Shown: positions 17,761 to 27,072, numbered from the stretch's first letter. The stretch is 64,000 bases of DNA from Verrucomicrobiaceae bacterium (GCA_016795465.1 JAEUHK010000016.1:35718-99717); one strand, 5' to 3'. A program made the numbers and translations. The notes: generated from the sequence alone by a model not told the origin.

Positions 17761-19077
17761 TCAAGCCAGGCTCAGAGCTCCGCCCTCGCAGAGTTCCTTC
17801 TTGCCGAAGGTCTGCAAGTTGTGGCCCATGGCCTGTGCCACGCTCATCCAGAGGCGGTTGTGCGCGGCTTTGTCGAATTTGAGGCTGCGGCCCATCTTGA
17901 AGCCGAATCCACCGCCGAGCATCACATACGGGATGTTGTCGAGCGTGTGCGTGTTGCCTTTGCCGAGTTCGTTGGTCCAGACGAGCAGCGTGTTGTCGAG
18001 CATCGAGCCATCGCCGGCAGGCTCGGGCGTCTCGCTGAGGCGCTTCGCGAGGTAGGCGAACTCGCCAGCGAACCAGGTGTTGATCTTCATGAGCTTCTCG
18101 TAGCTGTCTTTTTTGTCGTCCGGATCGTGCGAGAGGCTGTGGTGACCTTCCTCGACACCGAGCCAGCGCATCTGCGCCATGCCGACGCTGCGCATGTATT
18201 GCAACGTGGCCACGCGGGCCATGTCATTGGCGAGCGAGTTCACGAGGAGATCAATCTGGATGCGGCTGATCTGCGGCGTGTTGTCGTTCACCAGTTCGAT
18301 GCTCGGATCGACGGCAGGAACGGGATGCGTGAGCTTGCCGACCTTGTCGGCATCGGCCAAGTCCTGCTCCAGACTGCGCACGAGCGTCATGTGCTGGTCG
18401 AGCAAGGCTTTGTCACGGGCGCTGAGCTTCGATGAGACACGTTTCAGGTCCTCGCGCACATCGTCGAGGATGCTGACGAGGCTCTCCTTGTCCTTCATCT
18501 TGCCGTACACCTTCTTCAGCACCTGATGCGGATCATCAATGGGTGCCACGGGCTGATTTGGCCCGGCATAGCTCATGCGTGTCCACGGGTCCGCACGGTC
18601 CGGAACGGCCACGCCGAACTCGAGGGAGCCAAAACGCGTTTTGGTCTCCTTGCGGCTCTGGAGGAAGTTTTTGAGCTCCTGGTCAATCGAGATGCTGCTG
18701 GCCCATCCGGCGGGATTGCCGCCACCGCCCATGATGTTGCCTTTCATGAGTTCATCGCACGTGAGCAGGCAGCTCATGCCGCGCATGTGGCTGTCGCCAT
18801 CGCCACGCACTTTGTTGGCGATGCCGTGAAGGATGAGCATCTGCTTCTTGAAGGGCTCCAGCGGCTTCAAAATGGATTTGAAGCTGAACTCGCTGCCTTC
18901 CTGGTCTGGCCAGAACTCATTCGGAAGCGTGCCGTTCGGCGAAAACATGATGATGAGCCTCTGTCGCTTCTGCGGCGCAGGTGCGCCGGTGATGCTCGGC
19001 AGGCCGGAGAGGAAGGGAAACGCTCCGGCGGAGATGCCGAGATCGCGCAGAAATTGGCGGCGGTGGAGGTGTTTCAT
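17761..19077 (-). CDS. DUF1552 protein with twin-arginine signal
   Basis: This 438-residue protein starts with the twin-arginine motif RRQFLRDLG at residues 6-14 and a hydrophobic stretch, so it is probably exported folded by the Tat system. The body matches DUF1552, which belongs with the DUF1501-like branch of the alkaline-phosphatase/sulfatase superfamily; conserved pieces include FSPNGTLP, HGIANKV, MRGMSCLLT and WTNELGKGNTHTLDNIPYVMLG. These proteins occur next to DUF1592 cytochromes almost as a rule. It lies 33 bp upstream of the DUF1592 gene at 15028-17727 and 40 bp downstream of a second DUF1592 gene, pointing to one operon. Enzymatic activity is unknown. Confidence 0.93.
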   Translation of the reverse strand: MKHLHRRQFLRDLGISAGAFPFLSGLPSITGAPAPQKRQRLIIMFSPNGTLPNEFWPDQEGSEFSFKSILKPLEPFKKQMLILHGIANKVRGDGDSHMRGMSCLLTCDELMKGNIMGGGGNPAGWASSISIDQELKNFLQSRKETKTRFGSLEFGVAVPDRADPWTRMSYAGPNQPVAPIDDPHQVLKKVYGKMKDKESLVSILDDVREDLKRVSSKLSARDKALLDQHMTLVRSLEQDLADADKVGKLTHPVPAVDPSIELVNDNTPQISRIQIDLLVNSLANDMARVATLQYMRSVGMAQMRWLGVEEGHHSLSHDPDDKKDSYEKLMKINTWFAGEFAYLAKRLSETPEPAGDGSMLDNTLLVWTNELGKGNTHTLDNIPYVMLGGGFGFKMGRSLKFDKAAHNRLWMSVAQAMGHNLQTFGKKELCEGGALSLA

Positions 19078-19117
19078 ATGAATGGAGTTACGAGGCGGGT
19101 TTGAACTCGGTTTGGCG

Positions 19118-21439
19118 TCATTTGACCTCTGTCGCCACGAGGGCGATGTCGATCATGAGCTTCTGAATGTGGCAGTTGTTGGCGGCGAAGGCTTTTTGGA
19201 GGTTGTCGAGCGTGGCGGGGCCGTAGGCGGTGGGCTCTTGTTTGACGAGGTGATGGAAGAGATGGCGGATGAAGGCGCGATGGCCGGCAGGATTGCTGGC
19301 GACGTAGTTCACGATGTCACGCGGGCCGGTGAGACGCACGAGCTGTCCCTCGTGCGTGGTGAATTCGCTCACGGGGTTCACAGGCTTGTTGTTGTCCTTC
19401 GTCCGCCAGCGGCCGACGGCATCAAAATTCTCCAAGCTGAAGCCGAGCGGGTTGATCATGCTGTGGCAGGTCATGCAGCCGCCGCTGCGGGTGAGCTCGG
19501 TGATCTTTTCACGCATGGTGAGCTTCGGATTGAAGTGGCTGTCCTCAAACACGACGGCCTTCTGCGGCGGCTTGAGCGACATGCCGACGATGTTGCGCGT
19601 CAAAAACACACCGCGATGCACCGGCGAGGACTGCTTCGTGTAGGCGAGCGAAGCGAGCAGATACGGATGCGTGACCACGCCGGCACGTTGTTTCGGATCA
19701 AAGCCGACGCGTTGGAACTCATCGCCGGTCACCGGATGGCCGTAAAACTTGCCGAGGCGCTCGTTGAGCAAAAGGTAATCGGCTTGAAGCAGCTCGCGGT
19801 AGTCTGACTTCTCGCTCCACACGACCTCGTCGATGAACTGGAAGAGCGACTCCCGCAGATCAGCGAGCAATTCGGGCGTGAAGTCCGGGAAGATCTTCGG
19901 GTCCTTGCTGGTGCCCTCGGCACGCTCGAGCTCCAGCCACTGATGGAAGAAGCCATGCAGCTTCGCTTTGGTGCGAGGATCGGTGATCATGCGCTGGGCC
20001 TCGGCACGGACTTGATCGCGTGTTTTGAGTTTTCCGGCCGCAGCGGCTTGCAGGAGTTTTTTATCGGGAAGGGAATCCCACAGAGCGAGGGCGAGGCGCG
20101 AGGCTGTTTGGTAGTCGTCGGCATCGGAAAGGTCCGGGTAGAGGAATTGCGGCGATTTCAGCGTGAGCATCACGATGCGCTTCACGGCTGTTTCCGGTGT
20201 CTTCGCAGCCTTGAACTGCGATTCGATGATGAGCTGCTTCATCTCATCGGACACCGGACGGCGGAAGGCGGTCTCGACGAAGGTCTCGGCGAATTTGCGG
20301 AGTTTGTCGCCGCGGTCAGGAGCCCCCGGTTTGGTCTGCGCGAGCTCGTCGATCTTCGCGATGACCTGCTCGGCGATGGTGATGGCGGCATCGGTGACGG
20401 CCTGGTCCCATCCTTTGGAGATTGTGGTGCCACGCGGATAGCCGCCGCTGCTGTCATCGGCGGGGAATTCGGTGCTCACGATGGCCAGCTCACGCGGGCG
20501 GTCGGTGCGCAGCGCATGCGCGGGGATGAGTTCTTTGACGCCGTGCGGTGTTTTCCACCAGAGTTCGATCGAGGCGGACTGCTCTTTGAATTTGAAGTGC
20601 TCAAGAACCAGGCGGTAAGCACGCCCGCCGACCAGGAAGAGGCTCTTTTTTTCCTCGCGCACCTGCGGACCGGCACTCACCCAGCCGTCGATGAGGGCGT
20701 TTCCATCGGAAGTGTCGTTGATGTAAAGGCGGAAGCCGTTCTCCGACTTCACGGCGAACTCATGCACGCCAGTCTCGGGTGCCACGACGCTGCCATCCCA
20801 TCGCAGATCAAACTGCTCGGCGATCATCTTCTCCTTGTCCGGGCTGTCGGCACCAAAATGAAAAGCCACGCCGGGATCGACGCGTTCGAAGTTGAAATTC
20901 GCGCGGCGCTTTTTGATGCCCTTGTTTTTCGAGAGGTCCTCCAGTTCTTCGCCGGGCTTTGGAACGGCCACGCCACGGTAGGTGCCCTTCAATCCCTGCT
21001 CGGTGCCGATCGGGCGGTCAAAGCCCGGACCCATGCGAAAGCGGCCGAGGAGGTCCATCACGCTGTTGCGGAACTGGTCGGTGGTCAGGCGGGCCAGATC
21101 CTTCCGCGGCGGGTTGTTCCGCGCCTGCGCATCGGGCGAGTAAAAGGCATCGTAGATGTATTCCGCGATCAGTTTGGAGTCCGCGGCCGTCGTCTTGTCC
21201 GGATCATCCTCCGGCATCGTTCGGTCGATTTGTCGTGCGAGGGCCTCGATGGACTTTTCACCCGTGAGAGCCTCATCGTATTCATCCTCCACGCCCTGGC
21301 CTTTGCTGCCGTGGCACTCGGCGCAGAGCTTTTGATACAGCGCCTTGCCCGGATGCTCAGCCGGGGCGGCAAAGGCGCACGCCGTGAGCATCCACAGCGC
21401 AGGCCATGGAAATGGGGTTTTGGGAAATGTCGCAGCCAT
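19118..21439 (-). CDS. DUF1592-family cytochrome-like protein with a PA14 module
   Basis: This 773-residue exported protein carries a c-type haem motif CAECH near residue 40 after the signal peptide, then DUF1587-like sequence, a PA14-like domain at about residues 170-315 (with FAVKSENGFRLYIND and SIELWWKTPHG), and the DUF1595, DUF1592, DUF1588 and DUF1585 regions. The second haem motif CMTCH is followed by NPLGFSLENFDAVGRW. It is a paralogue of the protein at 15028-17727, with a PA14 module in place of the two tandem modules. PA14 often binds carbohydrate. It is the first gene of the leftward cluster, and its promoter should lie in 21440-21583, shared with the divergent radical SAM gene. Confidence 0.92.
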   Translation of the reverse strand: MAATFPKTPFPWPALWMLTACAFAAPAEHPGKALYQKLCAECHGSKGQGVEDEYDEALTGEKSIEALARQIDRTMPEDDPDKTTAADSKLIAEYIYDAFYSPDAQARNNPPRKDLARLTTDQFRNSVMDLLGRFRMGPGFDRPIGTEQGLKGTYRGVAVPKPGEELEDLSKNKGIKKRRANFNFERVDPGVAFHFGADSPDKEKMIAEQFDLRWDGSVVAPETGVHEFAVKSENGFRLYINDTSDGNALIDGWVSAGPQVREEKKSLFLVGGRAYRLVLEHFKFKEQSASIELWWKTPHGVKELIPAHALRTDRPRELAIVSTEFPADDSSGGYPRGTTISKGWDQAVTDAAITIAEQVIAKIDELAQTKPGAPDRGDKLRKFAETFVETAFRRPVSDEMKQLIIESQFKAAKTPETAVKRIVMLTLKSPQFLYPDLSDADDYQTASRLALALWDSLPDKKLLQAAAAGKLKTRDQVRAEAQRMITDPRTKAKLHGFFHQWLELERAEGTSKDPKIFPDFTPELLADLRESLFQFIDEVVWSEKSDYRELLQADYLLLNERLGKFYGHPVTGDEFQRVGFDPKQRAGVVTHPYLLASLAYTKQSSPVHRGVFLTRNIVGMSLKPPQKAVVFEDSHFNPKLTMREKITELTRSGGCMTCHSMINPLGFSLENFDAVGRWRTKDNNKPVNPVSEFTTHEGQLVRLTGPRDIVNYVASNPAGHRAFIRHLFHHLVKQEPTAYGPATLDNLQKAFAANNCHIQKLMIDIALVATEVK

Positions 21440-21583
21440 GGGGGGATTTGGGTTTGGCTATCAATCATAAAGTCACAGCCGGCCAGCCTCTTTCAGCGGG
21501 TTGTGCCCCGGCCGACAAGATCGGCACAGCCTTCGCCAGTCTCTGGAGGCGATTCGCAGGCATCGTGGCGTTCATACACCTCC

Positions 21584-22714
21584 ATGAACGCGTCCCCCAT
21601 GCACCCCGGCGAGGCCCCCGAGTCCGCCATGCCTTACGATGGCTTCGATCAGCGTCCTTTTTTGGTCTTTTGGGAGATCACCCGCTCCTGCGCCCTCGCC
21701 TGCCGCCACTGCCGGGCCGAGGCGCAGCCGCACCGTCATCCTGATGAACTCAATCGCGAGGAGTCCAGCCGCCTCATCCGCCAGCTCGCCGAGCTGAAGC
21801 CGCCGATGCTCATCCTCACCGGCGGTGATCCGCTGATGCGCACGGACTGCCTCGACCTCGTGCGCGAGGCGACTGCCGCGGGCCTCCATGTGGGCCTGAG
21901 CCCCTCGGCGACGGCACGGCTCATGCATGCCGACTTTGCCGAGATCAAGGCCGCCGGTGTCGAGCGCATCTCGCTGAGCCTTGATGGTGCCACGCGGGTC
22001 ACGCACGATGCCTTTCGCGGTGTGAGCGGCACTTTTGACCGCACCATCGCCGCGGTGCATCGCGCTCACGCGGCCGATTTGAGCATCCAGATCAACACCA
22101 CGCTCACCCGCGGCAATTTACGCGAGTATGAGGCCTTCAAGCAGCTCATGTTTGAGCTGAAGCCGGCCATGTGGAGTGTCTTTCTCCTCGTGCCGACCGG
22201 TCGTGCGGGCGCGGCGGACCTGCCGGACCCGCAGGACATCGAGCATGTGTTTCAAGACATGGCCGGCTTGGTGGGCAAGGCTCCCTTCGCGGTCAAAACG
22301 ACCGAGGGGCATCACTTCCGCCGCGTGGTCATGCAAAAGCTCGGTGCCGCGGGCGGCCGCCACCGGCCCGGCATGCGCTCGCCGCTCGGCATTCGCGATG
22401 GCCGCGGTGTGATGTTCATCTCGCATACCGGAGTCGTCTCGCCGAGTGGCTTCCTGCCCTTTGACTGCGGAAACGTGCGCCAGGAGCATCCGGCGGACAT
22501 TTACCGGCATCACCCGCTCTTTGTGTCCCTGCGTGACAACGATGCGCTCGGCGGCAAGTGCGGCCAATGCGAGTTCCGCACCGTCTGCGGCGGCTCACGA
22601 GCCCGCGCTTACGGACTGACGGGTGATCCCTTCGCGCAAGATCCGGCCTGTGTGTATCAGCCAGCGGCCATCCGATCTCCGAGAAAGGCCGCGGAGCCTA
22701 CCGTGGCCGTGTGA
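21584..22714 (+). CDS. Radical SAM/SPASM protein (AhbD/NirJ-like)
   Basis: The ATG at 21584 gives 376 residues; ATGs at 21599 and about 21629 are alternatives. The radical SAM cluster motif CALACRHC has its cysteines at residues 36, 40 and 43, following the segment VFWEITRS. The C-terminal SPASM region contains CGQCEFRTVCGGSRARAYG, whose cysteines bind an auxiliary iron-sulfur cluster. This ending is characteristic of the haem-biosynthesis relatives AhbC/AhbD and NirJ and of a related uncharacterised family. The reaction is not certain. hemC lies 7 kb away. The gene is divergent from the DUF1592 cluster. Confidence 0.88.
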   Translation: MNASPMHPGEAPESAMPYDGFDQRPFLVFWEITRSCALACRHCRAEAQPHRHPDELNREESSRLIRQLAELKPPMLILTGGDPLMRTDCLDLVREATAAGLHVGLSPSATARLMHADFAEIKAAGVERISLSLDGATRVTHDAFRGVSGTFDRTIAAVHRAHAADLSIQINTTLTRGNLREYEAFKQLMFELKPAMWSVFLLVPTGRAGAADLPDPQDIEHVFQDMAGLVGKAPFAVKTTEGHHFRRVVMQKLGAAGGRHRPGMRSPLGIRDGRGVMFISHTGVVSPSGFLPFDCGNVRQEHPADIYRHHPLFVSLRDNDALGGKCGQCEFRTVCGGSRARAYGLTGDPFAQDPACVYQPAAIRSPRKAAEPTVAV

Positions 22715-22717
22715 AGA

Positions 22718-23986
22718 TCACAGCCCCTTCGTCTTGCTGCCCTCGACGACGATTTGCTTCGTCTCGGGGCCTTGTTTGACGAGGTCGCGCTTCTTGCCGC
22801 CGCGGGTCTCGGTGAAGGTGTTGTCGCGGATGGTGATGGATTCGGTGCCGCCCTGGATGTCGATGACGGCGCCGCCTTCGGGGGCGTTGTCGATGAAGTT
22901 GTTGTGCTCGATGCGGTTGCGGTGGCCGGCGAAGTCGGGGCCGCGCTCGGGGCGGAAGAGGACGCCGTTGAGCTTGCTGTCGCGGATGGTGTTGCCGGTG
23001 ATGAGGTTGTCGGTGTCGCGGTGGCCGATGGAGATGCCGACGCGGTTGCCGTCGATCGTGTTTTGCTCGGCGAGGCCATATTTGACGCCCCAGCAGAAGA
23101 AGATGCCGATGTCGTTGCCGCGCAGGGTGTTGTTGCGGATGACGGGCCGCTGCGAGCCGCTGCCGGGATGCAGACCGAGGTTCTTGTTGTTCTCGCTGAC
23201 GCAGTTTTCGACCACGACGTCGTGGCAGATCTGCCAGGAGATGCCGTCGCCCTGATTGTTGCGGGCGGTAATGCCGCGCATGTGGATGCGGTTGCAGTCC
23301 TGGAGGAAGATGCAGCCAGCGTAGTTGCCATCGAGCTCGGCGTTGTGCTCGCGGTTGCCGTCGAGCACGAGGTTTTCGATGCGCAGGTCATTCACGAACT
23401 CGCCGCTGAGCAGCGGGAAGAGCGTGGCACAGGTGGCGTCGTGCATCTGCCAGAGGTTTTCGCGCAGGGCCTTGTCGAGCTTGAAGCGGCTGCCGCTGCG
23501 GGCGGTGAGCGTGCGCTTGAGCACGGTCTGGCGGCCGGTTTTGGCGTCCTTGGCGCGGAGGCACACGCCATCGCCCACGCGGAAGCCGGTGGCGTCGTGC
23601 AGGGTGATCTCCTGGTCATACCAGTCGCTGTCGAGCTTCAGCGGCGTGGTGGTGGAGGGCTCTTTGATGAGCAGCGTCTTGTCGCCCTCGCCGATGAGGT
23701 GGACGCCGCTTTGCAGATAAACGGCGTTTCGCAGCCGGTAGGTGCCCGCCTTGATGCGCACCGTGCCGCCGCCGAGCCTCGCCACATGATCCACCGCCGC
23801 CTGGATGGCCCGCTGATTGCTGCCGACGATGTCCGCGTCCTTCGCGCCGACGGTGATGGTCAACGTCTCCTCCCATGTCGGCTGCACCGCCGTGTCGCCG
23901 CTCGTCTGCCGCGGCAACGTGACCTCCGGCCGCTCCGCGGCGAAAAGCGAGGACGTGAGCGCGAAGAGGAGCAGCGTGGGTTTCAT
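22718..23986 (-). CDS. Secreted right-handed beta-helix repeat protein
   Basis: The ATG at 23986 gives 422 residues with a signal peptide (MKPTLLLFALTSSLFAA); an upstream in-frame start lacks protein-like sequence. After residue 60 the protein shows AIQAAVDHVARLGGGTVRI, the typical entry of pectate-lyase-like beta-helix folds. Many parallel-beta-helix turns follow, such as IEHNNFIDNAPEGGA and GNTIRDSKLNGVLF. Proteins of this kind bind or cleave polysaccharides, or are NosD-like. No catalytic residues can be named. The stop lies 3 bp from the stop of the convergent radical SAM gene. Confidence 0.88.
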   Translation of the reverse strand: MKPTLLLFALTSSLFAAERPEVTLPRQTSGDTAVQPTWEETLTITVGAKDADIVGSNQRAIQAAVDHVARLGGGTVRIKAGTYRLRNAVYLQSGVHLIGEGDKTLLIKEPSTTTPLKLDSDWYDQEITLHDATGFRVGDGVCLRAKDAKTGRQTVLKRTLTARSGSRFKLDKALRENLWQMHDATCATLFPLLSGEFVNDLRIENLVLDGNREHNAELDGNYAGCIFLQDCNRIHMRGITARNNQGDGISWQICHDVVVENCVSENNKNLGLHPGSGSQRPVIRNNTLRGNDIGIFFCWGVKYGLAEQNTIDGNRVGISIGHRDTDNLITGNTIRDSKLNGVLFRPERGPDFAGHRNRIEHNNFIDNAPEGGAVIDIQGGTESITIRDNTFTETRGGKKRDLVKQGPETKQIVVEGSKTKGL

Positions 23987-24056
23987 GCGGGAGTTACGCT
24001 TGAGACTTGCAGTGCCTCTCACACATGGGTACAAAGCGCCTTCATCAACCTTCACC

Positions 24057-24689
24057 ATGCTCGTTTTCATTGATGAATCTGGAGACACGGGCCTGAACAT
24101 GGCCTGCAAAGTCACGTCTCCCCGATTCATCGTGACCTTGGTCCTTATTGAGGACCTTGAGCAGGCGACGGCTGCCGATCAGAGAATCCAAGCCTTGAAA
24201 AGTGAACTGGGTTTGCGGGCTGAGTTCGAGTTTCACTTCTACAAGCTCAAGCCAGCATGGCGGGAGAGGTTTTTGCGAGAGGTGGCCGCTTTCGAGTTCT
24301 TCTATTTCTCTGTCGTGCTCGACAAGGCAGGCCTCACCGATCACGGCGTGAAGACGCCCGCCGAACTTTATCGCTACACCTGCGGTCTTGTCTTTGAACT
24401 GGCGAAACCCTACCTGAGAAACGCCACGGTGGTCATGGACGGTCAGGGCACGGAACTCCTGCGCCGGGAACTCACCTCCTACCTTCGCCGCAAGGTTCAG
24501 ACGGACCCGACCGGCACATCGTTGATCCACAAGGTGAAGCTTCAAGACTCCCATAAAAACAACCTCCTCCAGCTCGCCGACATGGTCTGCGGGGCCATGG
24601 CCCGTTCGTTGACCGACAAGCCGGATGCCGCCGTTTATCGTCGAATCATCTCTCATCGTGAGATGCAGGTGGCCCATTGGCCTCGGTGA
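24057..24689 (+). CDS. DUF3800 domain protein
   Basis: The ATG at 24057 gives 210 residues beginning directly with the DUF3800 hallmark FIDESGDTG (residues 4-12). A later HKVKLQDSHKNNLLQLADMVCG matches the conserved DSxxxxxLQxADxxxG motif, in which the acidic residues are thought to form an RNase H-like active site. The protein is probably a nuclease-like enzyme of unknown target; such genes are frequent in mobile and defence-rich regions. Its base composition is more AT-rich than the flanking housekeeping genes, and a broken AbiEii-like gene follows, which supports an accessory island. Confidence 0.9.
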   Translation: MLVFIDESGDTGLNMACKVTSPRFIVTLVLIEDLEQATAADQRIQALKSELGLRAEFEFHFYKLKPAWRERFLREVAAFEFFYFSVVLDKAGLTDHGVKTPAELYRYTCGLVFELAKPYLRNATVVMDGQGTELLRRELTSYLRRKVQTDPTGTSLIHKVKLQDSHKNNLLQLADMVCGAMARSLTDKPDAAVYRRIISHREMQVAHWPR

Positions 24690-24855
24690 ATTGGAGTCCG
24701 CCGACCCTATCCTTGCGGAAAGTGCTCCATACGGTGCCTTTATCGGGTCGGCGGCAATTCCGAGACAAAAGTGTACCTGTGGGAAGGGATGTCAATCATC
24801 GGAATGGACCATGCACACAAAGCGGCCTGCCTGGGTTCCAGCGTGATTCCATGAA

Positions 24856-25215
24856 GTGCTCTCCGGCAACAGGCTGAACATCGAACCGGCATTTGTAAAC
24901 GAGTTCGCCGGCATGGCCGACGGCACCGTGGCCCTGCCCGAGCTGCTGGAGGTGCGTGAGAAGCTCTTCACCGAGATTCCCGACCGTTTGAACCACGAGC
25001 AACGCCACTTCCTGCTCGGACTCGTGCAAGCCGAGCCGGACTGGAGCCTGATGAAGCAACCGCATCTGGCCGCCATGCCAGCCATCGCCTGGAAGCTCGC
25101 AAACCTCCGCCAACTCAAGAGATCCAACCCGAAGACGTTCCACGCACAGGCCGAGGCGCTTGAGAGGGCTTTGGAGAAGAATGTCTCGGCAACTCCCAGA
25201 TCGTTGAACCGCTGA
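24856..25215 (+). pseudogene. C-terminal remnant resembling an AbiEii-type nucleotidyltransferase
   Basis: This 119-codon frame begins with a GTG shortly after an in-frame stop at 24844 and lacks an N-terminal domain. The segment HEQRHFLLGLVQAEPDWSLM followed by HLAAMPAIAWKLANL resembles, from memory, the C-terminal part of AbiEii/AbiGii-type nucleotidyltransferase toxins, where an E-P-D-W motif precedes LPAxxWKLxNL. The nucleotidyltransferase GS-D-D core is absent. The most likely reading is a truncated gene that has lost its 5' part; a short intact protein of unknown function is the alternative. No partner antitoxin is seen. Confidence 0.5.
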
Positions 25216-25275
25216 TAAGACGCTAATCTGACACTGATGAACTCTGATTAGCGTCTCATCAGCGTCAGATTAGCG
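25211..25275. repeat. Nested inverted repeat after the AbiEii-like remnant
   Basis: Two 18-bp arms (25211-25228 and 25246-25263) are reverse complements with one mismatch. A second pair inside and beyond them (CGCTAATCTGAC at 25221-25232 and its perfect complement at 25264-25275) overlaps the first. Several alternative hairpins can form. There is no T tract, so this is more like a REP/BIME-type palindrome than an ordinary terminator. The left arm begins in the last codons of the remnant gene. Confidence 0.85.
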
Positions 25276-25353
25276 GTTAGATGCCTGGGAAACGAAGGTT
25301 GCGCCGCTGTGGGACTCGGCCAGAATCGCTGGATGAAACCGGTGGTCTTCCTT

Positions 25354-27072
25354 ATGAAAACATTCTCTCTGCGCCTGTTGGCGTTCTTCTCATGTATTCT
25401 GGGCCTCGAAGCTGCCTCTATTTCCACGCATCCTGTGAGTCAGAGAATAGCCTATGGTGGTTCAGGGTCGCTTTCAGTCGTGGCAACTGGCACAGGCACG
25501 CTGAGCTACCAGTGGCAGAAGGATGGAATCAGCATTGTTGGAGCCACCGGAAGCAGTTTGACGATCTCCAATATGCGTCCCTGGCATGTGGGCGACTATC
25601 GTGTGCAGGTGACTGACACAGGCGGCACAGTGACCAGCAATGCCGCTGAAATCACCATCCCAGGTGTCAACACAGGCGTTTGGAAAGGCCTGACTCATTA
25701 TTATCCCTTTGACGGCAACACGTCGGACTTGGGGCCTTCTCAGAACGACTTTGTGAATACGAATGCAGTCGCGACTTCGGATCGGTTGAACCGTGCTTCG
25801 GCTTCTTATGCTTTCGATGGCAACACTGCTTGGATGGTGTCGGAGGAAAATCTGCCCATCAGTGGTTCTGCTCCTCGGACTTTTGCGTTTTGGATGCGTG
25901 CTGAGAGCCGTGGTCATTTCAATGGCAACCCGAATGTCCTCGCACATGGCACCAAGAATGGAACGGGAGACCTCTTCAGTATAAGCTGGACCGAATCAGC
26001 AACAAATCGGCATCTGTTCGTTCACGGAAGCTGGCTAGATGCCGGCATGGACGGAACAAATGTTCTACCTCTAGATTCATGGATGCACGTCGTGGTAGCC
26101 TCGGGGGGCGCTGCTGGCGATACGGCGTTTTTCATAAATGGGGCCTCTCAGAGCACAATTAGCGGCTCGGGCATGTTTAACACCGCTCTCACCAAACTCA
26201 GGATCAGCACGGGAAGTGACTCTGGCGGGATCAGCAATGACTCATTTTTCTGGTGGAACGCGGGGTTCAAAGGCCGGGTCGATGAGGTGAGGGTTTATAA
26301 TCGGAAACTCGCGGCAAATGAGGTTTTGGCGCTTTATGAGGCAGAGGGAGCGGAGATCGCGGTGGAGCAACCGAGCGGCACCAATTTGGTAAGTGGAGTT
26401 GCTGCGTATTCTTGGCCAGCAGCCGCCACAGGCGGCACAGGGAGTGCCGTCACTTTCACCATCAGGAATCTCGGCACGGCCAACCTCACTAGTTTGGCGG
26501 CAAACACGAGTGGCACTCACGCAGCGGATTTTGTCGTTGGGAGTCTTGGCAGCACAACTCTGGCATCAGGCGGAAACACGACTTTCACAGTGAATTTCAG
26601 TCCGACTCCGGGCGCTTCTGGAGCTCGAACCGCGACTTTGAGGATTAGCAGCAACGACGTGGATGAAAGCTCGTTCGTCATCGCACTTTCAGGAACCGCC
26701 TACTCCACCACGCTTGATCTCGACAGTGACGGTATGAGTGATTGGGGCGAGTTTAAACTTTCAGCGCTCGGCTTTGACTGGCAGGTCGCAAACACAGCTT
26801 TGGTTTCGGCCCTCTATGCGAACGCAGACGCCGCAGGGCTCTTCACGGCTTCTCAGGTTCAGAATCTCAACGTTGGGACGCCAATCATTCAGCGAAATCA
26901 TGCCACGGGCGAATTCACCCTGACCATTGGCCTCGAAAAATCAGGTGACCTCAGCACTTGGAATCCTTTTCCAGTCACAACGCCGCAAACAAGCATCAAT
27001 GGACAGGGGAAGGTCGAACTTAAGTTTTCATCACCAGAGAATGCGGCGTTCTACCGTCTGCGTGCGCAGTAA
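25354..27072 (+). CDS. Secreted Ig-like/LamG/choice-of-anchor D protein
   Basis: The ATG at 25354 gives 572 residues with a signal peptide; 15 upstream in-frame residues are not signal-like. Residues about 22-100 form an immunoglobulin-like domain (LSYQWQKDGISIVGAT, then DYRVQVTDTGG). Residues about 110-325 are a LamG/concanavalin-like domain beginning HYYPFDGNTSDLGPSQND and ending with DEVRVYNRKLAANEV. Residues about 330-450 resemble the choice-of-anchor D/HYDIN-type fold (VTFTIRNLGTANLTSLAA). A short LDLDSDGMSDW calcium-binding-like motif follows. This is a typical Verrucomicrobiota surface or secreted adhesin-like protein. It has no visible membrane anchor at the C-terminus. Its AT content is higher than that of the neighbouring genes. 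Confidence 0.88.
   Translation: MKTFSLRLLAFFSCILGLEAASISTHPVSQRIAYGGSGSLSVVATGTGTLSYQWQKDGISIVGATGSSLTISNMRPWHVGDYRVQVTDTGGTVTSNAAEITIPGVNTGVWKGLTHYYPFDGNTSDLGPSQNDFVNTNAVATSDRLNRASASYAFDGNTAWMVSEENLPISGSAPRTFAFWMRAESRGHFNGNPNVLAHGTKNGTGDLFSISWTESATNRHLFVHGSWLDAGMDGTNVLPLDSWMHVVVASGGAAGDTAFFINGASQSTISGSGMFNTALTKLRISTGSDSGGISNDSFFWWNAGFKGRVDEVRVYNRKLAANEVLALYEAEGAEIAVEQPSGTNLVSGVAAYSWPAAATGGTGSAVTFTIRNLGTANLTSLAANTSGTHAADFVVGSLGSTTLASGGNTTFTVNFSPTPGASGARTATLRISSNDVDESSFVIALSGTAYSTTLDLDSDGMSDWGEFKLSALGFDWQVANTALVSALYANADAAGLFTASQVQNLNVGTPIIQRNHATGEFTLTIGLEKSGDLSTWNPFPVTTPQTSINGQGKVELKFSSPENAAFYRLRAQ

Noticed and set aside
19943..21583. N-terminal extension of the radical SAM frame
   Set aside because: It is antisense to the PA14-containing DUF1592 gene; the true start with the cluster motif is at 21584.
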